DNA of 64,000 bases from CAWDDA01 sp963813345 (lineage in GTDB: Bacteria > Acidobacteriota > Blastocatellia > RBC074), in assembly GCA_963813345.1 (NCBI GenBank), contig CAWEYR010000014.1:62001-126000 (forward strand). Direction: 5' to 3'. Position 1 is the first letter of the stretch. Each line of letters begins with the position of its first letter. Below, piece after piece: positions 50,951 through 61,327 of the stretch. The notes under the pieces were generated by a model that saw nothing but the letters and a program-made list of their open reading frames with translations, did no database searches and was not told where the DNA came from. The position numbers were made by a program, and so were the translations under genes.

Positions 50951-52037
50951 CTATTTCTTTTTAGATCGGATTTTCTGGCTGACGGTTGCAAGGTCCAAAA
51001 GAAGCTTTTCAAGCTCGGCTTCATATTCGGCATCGCTTTTGAGCTTCTTTTCTTTGCCTGCCTTCAATTGCGCGATTTCTCCTTCAAGACGCGCGCGCTC
51101 GGCAAAAAGTGTCGCAAGCTCGACATCGCCACCCGCCTGCATCTTCGGCATCGAATCAAAAAACGTTGTCAGCGCAAGGCCTCCGTCGCCGGCTTCGACC
51201 TTTGGGTGTCCGACTCCGTCACCATTGTCGTCAAGAAGCGCGTGCTCGGTCGCGAGCCGTCCCTCTCCTTCATAAAACGCTGCCGTCATCCTGCGTGGCG
51301 TAGCTGAAAGCTTCACCGACGGAAATGCGACCATTCTTGTCAGCGTCGGCATCAGTCTTCGTAAGAGCGGAGACGAAGTACTCGGGAAAACGCGTGGCGT
51401 TCTGTTCCTGACCACTTCTCGTCGCGGTGATTACAATCGCTCCGTTGGCAGAAAGGGGCTTTACAAACTCACCGCTGGCGCTCGACATGTTGACGATGAT
51501 CTGGCGGCGCGTTGGAAGCGATTTGACGTGCAATGCGAGTTCTTTAGCGGTCAGGTCGGGGCCGACCAGCATGAACTTTGCTTCCTTGTCGCTGAAGCTG
51601 CCGTGCCCGATGAGAAAGATGAAGACTGTCGAATCTGGTTTGGCTGTGGTCTTAAGGCTCGTGAAGACTCGCCTCAGCTCTTCGGTCGTCGCCGGGCGTT
51701 CGAACTCGGTCGAAGGCTTTTCAACGAGCAATGCCGTCTGGTTCTGTGGAAATGAAAGCTTGTCGACCAGTTCGGAGCGGAGCGCGTTTGCCCACGTCGA
51801 GAACTGTGTGCTGTAGGCGGGTTCGCCACCGATTCCGCAAACAATGATCGCGAACTTACCCGGGTCCGCTTCGGGTCTCGTGGTCGTAGACGGGGCAGGG
51901 GTTTGCGCCTGTTGAGCTTCCTGTACGCTCTTCGCTCCCGGCCGTCTGACAGGATCAACATCCTGAGCGCACGCCGAGACGCTGCACACACAAGCGAGAA
52001 CCATAACCATCAAAAAGTGTCGTTTTGCAAAGATCAT
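50951..52037 (-). CDS. Exported caspase-fold (clan CD-like) protein with Cys replaced, frameshifted
   Basis: About 362 residues. Signal region VMVLACVCSVSACAQ, possibly a lipoprotein. The caspase-like core contains FAIIVCGIGG, the His motif FIFLIGHGSF and, where clan CD peptidases have D-x-C-x-S-G, IIVNMSSASGEF: the Cys position is Ser. A DADADKNGRISVGEAF segment could be an EF-hand-like loop. The frame breaks near the CC at 51283-51284 (plus strand); removing one base continues to AAFYEGEGRLATEHALLDDNG and a charged coiled-coil end. Activity as a cysteine protease is unlikely. It abuts the TPR lipoprotein gene. Confidence 0.78.
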
Positions 52038-54326
52038 TTAGGCGAGTCCACTCCGCTTTCTCAGGAACCACTCGCCGCCAGCGAGTCCCACAAGCAACAA
52101 AAGGTTGAAAGGCATGTCCCAAAGGTCCTTGCTGACCTTCTGGGAGTTTTTGCCCTCGAGATAAGAGACTTCTTCAGGGAGCTCACCTGACTTCGAGCTT
52201 TCGAAGTACTTGCCGCCGGTCTCCGCTGCGATCCGTTTGAGCAACTCCACGTTCTGCCGCGCGTCATTGTATTCGCGCGACTTCTCGCTCCGGAAAAAGC
52301 TCGTCGCCGCCCGCCCAATTTCAGCACCCTTCTGCTTTGCGATGATTTCAACCCGGTGAAGCCCGTTCTTCGTTGGCTTGTATTGGGAACGGAAATCAGG
52401 AGAGTTCTCTCCAAGACCAAAAACCAGCACCAGTTCCTCGGTCGATCCTTCGGGGTCGGTCACTCGAGCAAGAACCTGGGCGTCTTTGATAATCTCGAAC
52501 TTCTTGTCATTTACCTCGGCACGAATGGTGACTGTGTCGCCCGCATAGTAGACTTCGCGCTCTGTAGCCACCTCGATCGGCCCCGGCGTAGAACTTACCA
52601 GGTAGCGCAGCAACTGCCGCCAGAATGTTTCGTGCGATGTATTCTTCGAGTCGAGCATCATGCGCCAGCGCCACGTATCACTGGCTGTCAGGACCAGTGT
52701 CCGGCCACGACCGTATCGCTCTTCCGCAAGAAGGGGAACTGTTCGAGCACGATCGGCGAGACTCCGCGCTTCGAGAATGATTGTCGCCCCGGGTTTGATC
52801 TGAGGCAGCACCTCAGGGACGGTGATCGGAGGAAGCTCTTCCCACGCCTTGGCGCTCAGATTGCGATCTTCGTTGAGTCTCGTGACGGCGTGGGTTCGCC
52901 CTCGAGCTGTCAGTTCCGCCTTGAAGTTTGAAACGGCGGGCATCTCGGATTCTTCGATCCGATCGTCCAAATCCAGAGGAAGCATCCCTGCCACCGGCGT
53001 ATTCCCGTATCTTCCGGCGTCGAATGAGCGCGTGCCACCGAGCGCGAGGAAGCCGCCACCGCGGCGCGCCACAAACTGTTCAATCATCTTGAGCTGCTCG
53101 TAAGTAAAGAAGTTCGCTTCCATGCTTCCAAGCATCAATCCCTGGTAAGCGAACAGGTCTTCTTCGGTCTTCGGGAATCCGGATTCGAGCTCAAGACCGC
53201 TTTCCACCCCCTGCCGGTAGAACTTTCCATCCGCAGAGCGCAGCACTGACACGAGAATCAGGTTCTTCTCGTTCTTTGCGAGCGACGAACGCATCTTTCC
53301 GTACTCCCAGCGCGGCTCGCCTTCGATGTAGAGAACTTTGGGCCGGGTGTCAGTGACTTCTATGAGCGCTTCCTGGAGATTGTTCTCGTAGGTCATCTCA
53401 CCGTCGAGATTCTTGATCTCGAATGTATAACGATGAACGCCGGCAGTGGCAGGAGTGAACTCAACGTTCGCTGATTGAGCCTCAGCTCCGCGAACGTCGA
53501 CGGTTTCCGTCTTGATCGCGCGGCCGTCTTCGCTCACCGCCACCATCACTTTTGCCGGGGCCCCATCTCCAAATCCGGTGACGCGAAGAAGGACCTCTGC
53601 ATTCACGGCAGAACCGACAAGCACCCGTCGCGGCGTATTAACGCGGACCATTTCGGCGTCTTTGAAGCTCTTCGTGCTCCCGTAGCCAATTGTATAGACG
53701 GGAATGCTCCGCGCTCTCAGCTCTCTCAGTTCGGCACTCAAATCGGCCGTTGTGTTGGCGCCTCCGTCACTCATAAGGATTACCGCCGACAAAGGCACTC
53801 CGCCGGTATCTTTCGATGCCTCCCTCAAAGCTCCGGTGATGTCAGTTGCGGCACCCGTTGCAGCAAGCTCGCCCGGCCCATTGACGCGATCAATCGTGTC
53901 GGCAAAGCGATGAAGCCGAACTTTGAACTTTGCGTCGAGATCGGTGGAGAAACGGCCACTGAGCGTGTTCTTAAGCGCGTCCATGCGGCTTTGCCCGTTC
54001 TCGTCCTTGAGCTCCATGCTCCTGGACGCGTCAGCGACGATGGCCACAGACGTGCTTTGAGGGATGACCGACGAAACGACCAGAACGGGGCGCATCAGGA
54101 GGAAGGCGATCAAGCCGAGCAGCACGACTCGGAGCGAAATCAGCGCAGCCTGGCGTCCCTGCGTGATCCGGTAATGGGGACGCACATAAACGAAATAAAC
54201 GAGGGCTCCAAGAGCCAGGGCGACAAGCAGGACTATGATCCAGGCGGGGCGTCCGGCAAGTTGCAGGTCCCCCTTCGAAAAGAGTGACCACTTGTACTTG
54301 AAGAAAAACTGCAGCAATTGATCCAT
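52038..54326 (-). CDS. Membrane VWA / glutamine-amidotransferase-like protein
   Basis: 762 residues. Two transmembrane segments (PAWIIVLLVALALGALVYFVYV and LISLRVVLLGLIAFLLMRPV), then a VWA domain with a canonical metal site (IVADASRSMELK, later ILMSDGGANTTADL). A GATase1-like domain follows (VLYIEGEPRWEYGKMR, GGGFLALGGTRSFDAG), and near the C-terminus a hydrophobic segment (PFNLLLLVGLAGGEWFL). It is the first gene of the MoxR-centred set; the caspase-fold gene starts right after its stop. The DxSxS site is intact, unlike in the BatA-like protein. Confidence 0.87.
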   Translation of the reverse strand: MDQLLQFFFKYKWSLFSKGDLQLAGRPAWIIVLLVALALGALVYFVYVRPHYRITQGRQAALISLRVVLLGLIAFLLMRPVLVVSSVIPQSTSVAIVADASRSMELKDENGQSRMDALKNTLSGRFSTDLDAKFKVRLHRFADTIDRVNGPGELAATGAATDITGALREASKDTGGVPLSAVILMSDGGANTTADLSAELRELRARSIPVYTIGYGSTKSFKDAEMVRVNTPRRVLVGSAVNAEVLLRVTGFGDGAPAKVMVAVSEDGRAIKTETVDVRGAEAQSANVEFTPATAGVHRYTFEIKNLDGEMTYENNLQEALIEVTDTRPKVLYIEGEPRWEYGKMRSSLAKNEKNLILVSVLRSADGKFYRQGVESGLELESGFPKTEEDLFAYQGLMLGSMEANFFTYEQLKMIEQFVARRGGGFLALGGTRSFDAGRYGNTPVAGMLPLDLDDRIEESEMPAVSNFKAELTARGRTHAVTRLNEDRNLSAKAWEELPPITVPEVLPQIKPGATIILEARSLADRARTVPLLAEERYGRGRTLVLTASDTWRWRMMLDSKNTSHETFWRQLLRYLVSSTPGPIEVATEREVYYAGDTVTIRAEVNDKKFEIIKDAQVLARVTDPEGSTEELVLVFGLGENSPDFRSQYKPTKNGLHRVEIIAKQKGAEIGRAATSFFRSEKSREYNDARQNVELLKRIAAETGGKYFESSKSGELPEEVSYLEGKNSQKVSKDLWDMPFNLLLLVGLAGGEWFLRKRSGLA

Positions 54327-54662
54327 GAAACCTTACTCCGCCTCATAAGCAGCTCGGTGGATAAGACTGCAACCGGTCGACCCCTTCATTATAACCAACG
54401 CAAGACTTTAGGGTAAAACTAATCGCCCTTAAGATGCCCGTTTTCGGGCGGGCGTGCATTGATTGTCGATTATTTGGACTTTTTGACAAATAGTTTGGAA
54501 CGCGAGGCGGAATGTCAAGGGGTTCGAATTCGTGCAAAAGCCATCACGCGAAGCCGCGAAGACGCGAAAAGAACCACAGAAATGCCGTCGTGGAATCACT
54601 GTTATTCTGTTTCGCGTCTTCGCGCTTCAGCGTTAGCTTCTGCACGAATTCGAACACCCTGG
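54327..54662. repeat. Gene-free gap with a family F inverted repeat
   Basis: No gene is seen in these 336 bp. An inverted repeat spans about 54540-54640: GCGAAGCCGCGAAGACGCGA and a complementary TTTCGCGTCTTCGCGCTTC, extended outward by TTCGAATTCGTGCA and TGCACGAATTCGAA. The left part, near 54327-54480, should contain the promoter of the MoxR set. Confidence 0.75.
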
Positions 54663-56176
54663 CTAACTCGCTTCTCTCGAACCATCATCCACCTGATGAT
54701 CCGAATGTGCCAGCTCATGCGCGCTGCCGGCCGGGATCAGCAGCGAAACTACCAGGGCGCAGATTGCCGCTACGAGCACGGCTGCGAACGCAAGTCGCAA
54801 TGAGCTCGCGAACGCTCGCTGGAGAATCTCGATCGACTCTCGGCTCATCGCCTGTCTCGGTCTGAGGGAGCACGCTCGCAGCCAGGTCGTGACCGCGAGC
54901 TTCCAGGAATCCCTTTCCGCCCTGGCTCAGCTCTCTTTCAAGGCGCCAATTCATCAGCGCTCCCATTATCGCCGTACCGGTCGCTGCTCCGATGCTCCGC
55001 GCGAAGAGAACAATCGACGTCGTCGTTCCAAGCTGCGTTCCTTTGACCGCGTGTTGAGCCGCAATCATGAGACTCGCCATTGTGAATCCGCCACCGACAC
55101 CGAGCAGCGCAACATAGACTGAGAGCCAGAGAGTCGAAGTCTCCGTGTTCATCCTCGCAAGAAAAACTGCGCCGACGATGATGAAAGCCATCCCGCAGAG
55201 TACAACACGGCGGTAGCCGAGCTTCAGCACGAGACGGCCACCCGTAGTCGCGGCAACGACCCAGGGAAGGATGTAGGGCATCAGAATTCTGCCCGCCGCG
55301 ATTGCGTCAGTTCCGTGAACTGATTGCACAAACAACGGTAGGAAGTTGAGAGTGCCCACGAGTGTCATCGCTGCGAACACTCCGTGCAGGCTCGCCAGAC
55401 TCACGATCCGGTTGCGAAAAATGTCGAGAGGAATCAGCGGCTCAGGGCTTCGAAGCTCAACAAAAATGAAGAGCCCGGCGAGCACGAGTCGCGCCGCCCA
55501 AAGACGCTGCAAAAGCGATGGGCGAGATGGCGGTCCCCTGGAAGCACAGAAGCAGAAGCGTCAGTGTGGCGGCCAGGACGATCGCGCCGGCATAGTCGAC
55601 CTTGATGTCCTTTCGACGCTCGTATCGCTCGCGGTACGTCATAAAGACGATGATTCCAGCAAGAATCCCGAAAGGAAGCGAGAGGTAGAATATCCAGCGC
55701 CACGAGAGGTAGGTCGCAAGATAACCTCCGACGAGAGGCCCGGCGAGGCTGGCAACGCCCCACATTGCACTGAAGAGTCCGATAACTTTTGCCCGCTGCT
55801 CGAGTGTTAAAAGATCGGAAGCGATCGTCATGCCAATGGGAAATAGTGCTGCTGCTCCGAGACCCTGGAGTGTCCGGAAGGTGATCAGCTGTGACATCGA
55901 TGTCGACGCTCCGGAAAGCGCAGAACCGATGATGAAACACGCAAGACCTCCGAAAAATGCCGGGCGGCGGCCTGCGAGGTCGGCCATCTTTCCCCAGATC
56001 GGGGTCATAACGGTTGCGGCAAGGATGTATGCCGAAAAGACCCAGCTGTAGTACTCGATACCACCAAGCGACCCGATCACGGTCGGCATTGCCGTGCCGG
56101 CGACGGTGTTTTCGATTGCTCCCATGAAGATCGCGAGCGCGACTCCGGCGAGTGTGAGGCGGGTGTTTCTATTCAT
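54663..56176 (-). CDS. MFS multidrug exporter (EmrB/QacA-like), two frameshifts
   Basis: About 504 residues with some 14 hydrophobic segments. MFS motif A is GKMADLAGRRPAF; GLGAAALFPIGMTIASDL and WRWIFYLSLPFGI are further drug:H+ antiporter-2 features. Frame breaks at the AAAA of 55511-55514 and at the CC of 54851-54852 (plus strand) are both repaired by removing one base (giving SPIALQRLWAARL and TAMSRESIEILQ). Likely a proton-driven drug or metabolite exporter. Confidence 0.88.
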
Positions 56177-56204
56177 TGCAAACGTTATCGGAGCGAGGAC
56201 TGAG

Positions 56205-56974
56205 CTACGTTTTCTTCAAGAACTTGCGAATCCCTTCCTGACAGTCGGGAGTTGCGCGAGCAATGGCATTCATCGCGACGCCCGCATCGACGGCCTGTTC
56301 GAAGGTCATTCCATCGATATGATATAGAAGAGATTTGGTAAGCATTACCGCCGACCCGCTGACGTTCGTGATCTCATTCACGATGCGTTCAACCTCGGCC
56401 TCGATCTGGGAGTCTTCAACAACGCGATTGATGAGACCGATTCTTTCGGCCTCGTCGGCACTCAGCACTTTTGCCGTAGTCAGCAGCTCAAAGGCTCGCT
56501 TCTCTCCGAGATTGCGCCTGACCACCGCGAGCACCATTGCCGGTACGAATCCGATTCGCACCTCGGGATAAGAGAACTGTGCCGAGCGCGCCGCAATCAC
56601 AAGGTCGCACGCCGAAGCAAGACCGGCGCCTCCAGCAAAAGCTCTCCCCTGGACAACGGCAATCACACACTTGCGAACAGTCCGAATTTGATTGAGTAGC
56701 GATCGCAAACTCGCGGGCGTCGTCGAGATTGTCGAGCACATGAGCGGTTTGAGACTTCTTCGAGTTGGGCAAGATCTGCCCCCGCACAGAAGTCTTTTCC
56801 CGCTCCACGAATGAGAATCACTCTCGCTTCTTTATCCGTGGCCGCGATCTCAATTGCACCGCTGATCTCGCCAATCATCGTGGAGCTGAGCGCATTCCTC
56901 TTTTCCGGGCGATTGAGCACGATCCGCGCCACGCTACCGCTGGTTTCAAACTGGATATGACTAAAGGTTGGCAT
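56205..56974 (-). CDS. Enoyl-CoA hydratase/isomerase family protein, two frameshifts
   Basis: Crotonase-fold protein of about 255 residues. NRPEKRNALSSTM and GKDFCAGADLAQLEE are N-terminal family motifs; GRAFAGGAGLASACDLVIAA is the second oxyanion-hole region; FSYPEVRIGFVPAM follows. Two frame breaks lie close together, near 56755-56760 and 56707-56709 (AAA), each repaired by removing one base; the middle then reads SQTAHVLDNLDDARE. Substrate unknown. It is monocistronic or linked with the methyltransferase gene 18 bp downstream. Confidence 0.85.
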
Positions 56975-56992
56975 TGAATTTGGATCGACTCC

Positions 56993-58393
56993 TTAGCGGT
57001 TTGCTTCCGTTCCTGACATCTGTCGGAGTGGTGGCTGTTGAGTATAGTTTGTCAGATTCCCGGTTATAGTTCCCTGCGTCGTTTTGGCGACCAGCCGCAC
57101 TGGGATGCGGCGCGCGTCGTCCGTTATCCAGACATGCAGCGTGCCCTGCCGGGTTGGATAGTAGCGGCCCGGACCGAAGACCTTGGCCTCGACCTTTACC
57201 GTCTTGACATGCTCGCGCCCAATTTCGATGACTTCACGATTGCGAACAATGATCTCGAACTCATGGTTCCGCTCGTCCTCGCTTAAGGGCATGCAAAGCA
57301 CTTCGCCATCGCGCAGCGATTGCAGTCGCAAATAGTAAAGGCATGACACAAGGGTCTGAGTGCCATCCCGAAGTGGAAGGTCAATGGTCTTTGGAGGAGC
57401 CTGGGGTTTGGTCAGATCGCGGGTTTCGTAATGAATCTTCTTGAGAATCGGATCGAATTCGGCTGTCTGAGCAATTTTCTTTTTGCTGTACTTCTCCTCC
57501 TTGAAGTGCAGACGAGCAGCAAAATTGTGCTTTGCAAGTATCGTTTCAAATCGACCTTGAAGATCAATCCCGAGCAGACCGATAAGAAATCCCTGTGATA
57601 CGGCCGTTGCCCGGATCCCAACGTAGGTCTCGCCCTTAAGTTGATTCAGCTCGATTGAGCCACGCCCATATCCATCGGCGCTAGTGATCGAAATCTTTGA
57701 AGAGTTGGGGTTCGGTTCGAGAGGTCCCAGATAATCGAAAGTGATTGCTCCAACTGTAGCGTTGATTGGAAAGCGCGAGAACCGGAGTTCAAAGATCAGC
57801 TTCTCGTTTACCGGAAACGGTATCGACAGTTGATTCTGATTGGGAGATTGCCACGTCTCCGCCCGAAGGACGGGTGTGACCACCTTGAACGCAAGAATGA
57901 CAAAAACTGCAATGACGCCGGCGAAAGCACGATATTCGCGATGTTTGAGGTAGAGAGTCGTGTCAAATGCCGCTTCGGTGCGCGCACGATATGCGGTCAA
58001 GCGCGGCAGGAAGAGCGGCACTTCGCTTGCCCAGTCCCGGTATTCATTCTCGAAGAGATGGCGCATGTGATCGCTCTCGGACTTCATGACAGGAACGTAG
58101 ACTATCAGGAAAATCGCAACGATGAAGAGTGCAAGGAACCAGCTTCCTCCACCAAGACAGCATCCGATGAGCATCACAAAGCTGCCAAAATATAGCGGGT
58201 TTCTCGTGTAGGCGTAGGGCCCGCTTGTCGCAAGTGCACTGTTTTTGCGGAGATGACCTGAAGCCCACGCCCTCAGAGCTACGCCAGCGAGAGCCACGGG
58301 AAGCCCCGCTGCAATCGTCCTCCACGTCGGCTCCGAGAACACGACAAAGATGATGGCGATGAGAAAACCAAGCGGTACGCGGAGTCTGCTCAA
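56993..58393 (-). CDS. Isoprenylcysteine-methyltransferase-like domain fused to DUF3108
   Basis: About 466 residues from a TTG with AAGG 6 nt upstream; a TTG at 58417 is an alternative. Residues 1-170 form an ICMT/PEMT-type membrane methyltransferase (LRKNSALATSGPYAYTRNPLYFGSF, LFENEYRDWASEVPLFLPR). Then FAGVIAVFVILAFKVV forms another membrane segment, followed by a DUF3108 domain (PFPVNEKLIFELRFSRFPIN ... GPGRYYPTRQGTLHVWITDD). DUF3108 is usually a separate periplasmic protein. The join is in frame and without a gap in sense, so it may be a real fusion or a lost stop/start. Function unknown for both together. Confidence 0.75.
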   Translation of the reverse strand: MSRLRVPLGFLIAIIFVVFSEPTWRTIAAGLPVALAGVALRAWASGHLRKNSALATSGPYAYTRNPLYFGSFVMLIGCCLGGGSWFLALFIVAIFLIVYVPVMKSESDHMRHLFENEYRDWASEVPLFLPRLTAYRARTEAAFDTTLYLKHREYRAFAGVIAVFVILAFKVVTPVLRAETWQSPNQNQLSIPFPVNEKLIFELRFSRFPINATVGAITFDYLGPLEPNPNSSKISITSADGYGRGSIELNQLKGETYVGIRATAVSQGFLIGLLGIDLQGRFETILAKHNFAARLHFKEEKYSKKKIAQTAEFDPILKKIHYETRDLTKPQAPPKTIDLPLRDGTQTLVSCLYYLRLQSLRDGEVLCMPLSEDERNHEFEIIVRNREVIEIGREHVKTVKVEAKVFGPGRYYPTRQGTLHVWITDDARRIPVRLVAKTTQGTITGNLTNYTQQPPLRQMSGTEANR

Positions 58394-58440
58394 CAGATTC
58401 CTTCTGTTGCTGCTCAATCCTTCCTCTTTCTCCCTGTATT

Positions 58441-58506
58441 GGAGTTCAAGCTTTAGCTTGCTCCTGGCTGATAGCCTAGCCAACAGCAAGCTAAAGCTTG
58501 AACTCC
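58441..58506. repeat. Palindromic repeat, family B
   Basis: Arms GGAGTTCAAGCTTTAGCTTG and the complement flank a loop with GGCTGATAGCCTAGCC, itself palindromic. The heptosyltransferase gene reads into it and stops at a TAA inside. Confidence 0.85.
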
Positions 58507-59545
58507 ATACTGATCTGCAGTCTCGTGTCGCCGAACGATCGCTTCCCAAACGGCCTCTGTAGGAATATCCATGCAAGAGATGTGATCGCAACTGCGACGA
58601 TAACATCCAATCCGGCATTCGAGATCGTTGCGTTCAACAACAATATCCCGATCATCAAAAGGTCCGTTCCGGCGCGATGATGTCGGCCCGAAGAGCGACA
58701 CAATCGGAGCTCCGGCGGCGGCAGCAAGAAACATCGGTCCGGTGTCTCCTCCAATGAACATCGTGGCACGTCCGGCAAGCGCAAAGAACTGCTTAAGTGT
58801 CGAACGGGTGGCAAGCGCCGATCCGGCCGACGATCCTGCAACTACGGATTCCGCGAGCTGCTCTTCGCCAGGTCCAAACGTGATCAAGCTCTTCATTCCC
58901 AGCTCACGCCAGAGCCTATCAGCAATCATCGCGAATCTCTGCGGGTCCCAGAGCTTTGTTATCCAGCCGCCGCCCGGGTTTAGTATCGCAAACGCTCCAC
59001 CAAGACGTTTGGCGATCGTGTCAGCGAACAAGCTGTCATCGTCCGAAATGGCGAGGGGGAACCGGTAGCCATTCGTCTGACCGCACCCGATATGGCGAGC
59101 GAGCGAAAGATTCTTCTCAATAATATGGCCCGAATCGTTGGCGGGAATTCTCTCTGAAAGCAGAAGTCCTGATGCCGGTTCTCTCAGTGCCGCGAAGTCA
59201 AATCCGATACGACGGGGGACGCGAGCCAGCCACGGAATCAGTGCTGACTTGAGCAAGCCCTGAAAATCGAGTGAGAGATCGAAGTGAGCATTACGAAGCC
59301 TACTCAAAGTTTCACCCGCTTCGGCTCTTGCAGCCGAGTCAAATCTCTCTTTGCGCCAGCGTCGCCATGTCGACCGGCACCAGATCATCGATCAAAGGAT
59401 TGCCTTCAAGAAGAGTTTGACTCGGGCCTCGTTCGACTACCCAGGTGATAGTCGCATCTTCAATCTCAGCCTTTATTGCGGCAAGCGCTGGCAACGTGCA
59501 GATCACGTCACCGATAGCGCCAAGTCTGATGATCAGTATACGCAC
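58453..59545 (-). CDS. Glycosyltransferase family 9 (LPS heptosyltransferase-like), frameshifted
   Basis: About 363 residues. N-terminal MRILIIRLGAIGDVICTLPAL is the GT9 signature; NPGGGWITKLWDP and GGDTGPMFLAAAAGAPIVSLFGPT are the nucleotide-sugar half. The frame breaks near the CC of 59365-59366 (plus strand); removing one base gives PVDMRRWRKERFDS. GT9 enzymes add heptose from ADP-heptose to LPS core. The last 17 residues (GVQALACCWLGYQPGAS) come from the palindromic repeat. It is downstream of gmhB and waaF on the same strand. Confidence 0.88.
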
Positions 59546-59578
59546 TTCTCAGTCTGATGTTGGGTAGCACAACGTACC

Positions 59579-60152
59579 TTACTTCGTTTGAACGATGATC
59601 CATCGCGCTGCGTCAAGCACGTCCTGCGCGATGAAATCGGGTCGTTCGTTGCCCTCCGCCGTTGCGGTTTCCACCTCAGATTTTCCGTGACCAGTGAGAA
59701 CCAGTATGCCCTTCGCCCCAACCGCATGGGCCATCTGGATGTCGTGGTATCGATCGCCGACGACAAAGCACTCTCTCAATGTCAGATCGTGCTCGCGGGC
59801 CGCTCGTTCTATCAAACCTGTGCCCGGCTTGCGACAGTTGCACGTTATCCTGAAGGGCGGCGTTCCGACCTCCGGATGGTGTGGACAATAATAAATAGCG
59901 TCAATCTTTGCTCCTGATGCCAGAAAGCCGATCCTGCATTGAGGAATGGATCGAATGCAGGACTCCCTCGGAAATCAACCCGCGCGCGACTCCCGATTGA
60001 TTCGTAATCACGATGATCTTGAATCCGTGGTCGGCGAAAGTTCTCAGGGCGTCGATGGCAAAAGGCAGGAGAATCAGAGATTCAGGCCGCGTGACGTGAC
60101 CGACCTCCTCGTTCAAAGTACCGTCCCGATCAAGGAACACTGCTCGAGCCAT
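59579..60152 (-). CDS. gmhB: D-glycero-D-manno-heptose-1,7-bisphosphate 7-phosphatase (HAD family), frameshifted
   Basis: About 190 residues. HAD motif I is FLDRDGTLN, motif II IVITNQSGVARG, motif III/IV CRKPG...CFVVGDRYHDIQMA. The zinc loop typical of GmhB is present, CPHHP and CNCRKPG. A frame break near the AAA of 59924-59926 (plus strand) is repaired by removing one base, giving RLLASGAKIDAIYYCPHH. It dephosphorylates the heptose bisphosphate on the way to ADP-heptose. It lies between two heptosyltransferases, 20 bp after waaF. Confidence 0.92.
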
Positions 60153-60172
60153 TTCCTGAATTCTAGCGCAAT

Positions 60173-61258
60173 TCAGCTCAGAAAGCGGCGGGCACTGTCG
60201 AGAACCGCATCGACAGATATCCTCTCCATGCAGCGATGGTCGATCGGGCACTCGCGAAACATGCATCGCGCACACTCGATGCCGTCAGCGCGAACGATTG
60301 CGGTCCTTGGTCCAAGCGGAGCGGTTTCGAATTCGTTAGTCGGCCCAAAGATAGTGACCGTGGGCCGGCCAAGGGCTGCCGACACGTGTGCAGGACCCGT
60401 ATCATTGCCGATCAGAAGGTCTGACACGTGGAGAACTCCAATGAGCGTGCTCATATCGGTGAGCCCTGCAACGTTGGCGACGCGTGCCTTGCTCACCTGA
60501 GATTCGATGCGCGAGGCAAGATCACGTTCGGGCGGGCCGCCGATCAACAGTATCTGCGCGCCAAATCGTTCTGAAAGTGCATCGGCAAGCGCGGCGTAGC
60601 GGTCTTCTCCCCAACATTTTGCTTTGGAATTGGTCGCGCCTGTATTTAGGGCAACTATTGGCCCTGCTGATGGAGATATATTGTGGCGTCCTATAAAAGC
60701 TATGGCCTTTTCGCGCGTGTCGGAGGTGACTTTGAGCACTGGCATCGGCGGTGCAAAAGACACGTCCGGTGAATGGCTCTGATCACCGAAATGTTTCAGG
60801 GCAACGTTAGCAAGGTCAATGTAATCAAATACCTGATGCCTGACATAGTCGCTGGATCGCAAAGGAACAGAATTGGTCAAGAGCGGTGTCCGGTATTGAG
60901 CGGCGAAGCCAACACGGTGCGGTATCGAAGCAAGAAATGACATAAGGGCTGCTTCGAAAGCATTTTGAAAGAGTATAGCGAGGTCGAATCTCGCCCTTCT
61001 TACGCGTGTTTGCATCGCAAGAAACTCAGTCGCTCCACGTTCTTTCCTTTTGTACACAAGGACTTCGTCAACATAGGGGGTCGACTTTACGAGGTCTGCG
61101 TTACCGGGCGGAGTAATGACAGCAATTCGAGCGTCAGGGAAACTTTGTCGAAGCAGATTGAGCGCCGGCAGCGTCATGACAGTGTCGCCAAGCCAGTTGG
61201 CGCCCCTGACGAGTATTTTTTCGATCTTTTTTGAGCGTCGAACGCCGGAGTCGGTCAT
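60173..61258 (-). CDS. waaF: LPS ADP-heptosyltransferase (WaaF-type)
   Basis: GT9 enzyme of 361 residues. ILVRGANWLGDTVMTLPAL opens the protein; LNTGATNSKAKCWGEDRYAALAD and DLLIGNDTGPAHVSAALGRPTVTIFG are the acceptor and ADP-heptose binding regions, with the C-terminal CARCMFRECPIDHRCME motif of heptosyltransferase II. The TSDTR... order and length match the WaaF group. It transfers the second heptose of LPS core, acting at the inner membrane's cytoplasmic face. First gene of the waaF-gmhB-GT9 set. Confidence 0.94.
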   Translation of the reverse strand: MTDSGVRRSKKIEKILVRGANWLGDTVMTLPALNLLRQSFPDARIAVITPPGNADLVKSTPYVDEVLVYKRKERGATEFLAMQTRVRRARFDLAILFQNAFEAALMSFLASIPHRVGFAAQYRTPLLTNSVPLRSSDYVRHQVFDYIDLANVALKHFGDQSHSPDVSFAPPMPVLKVTSDTREKAIAFIGRHNISPSAGPIVALNTGATNSKAKCWGEDRYAALADALSERFGAQILLIGGPPERDLASRIESQVSKARVANVAGLTDMSTLIGVLHVSDLLIGNDTGPAHVSAALGRPTVTIFGPTNEFETAPLGPRTAIVRADGIECARCMFRECPIDHRCMERISVDAVLDSARRFLS

Positions 61259-61327
61259 CGCAATGATTGGATATTAGTCTAACGATATGAGAGTAGCCAG
61301 AAAACTACGACTGAAGGGCTTGAGGTT

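Noticed and set aside
53475..54287. Plus-strand frame of 270 codons opposite the VWA/GATase-like gene
   Set aside because: Covers the coding region of the VWA domain on the other strand; no independent support.
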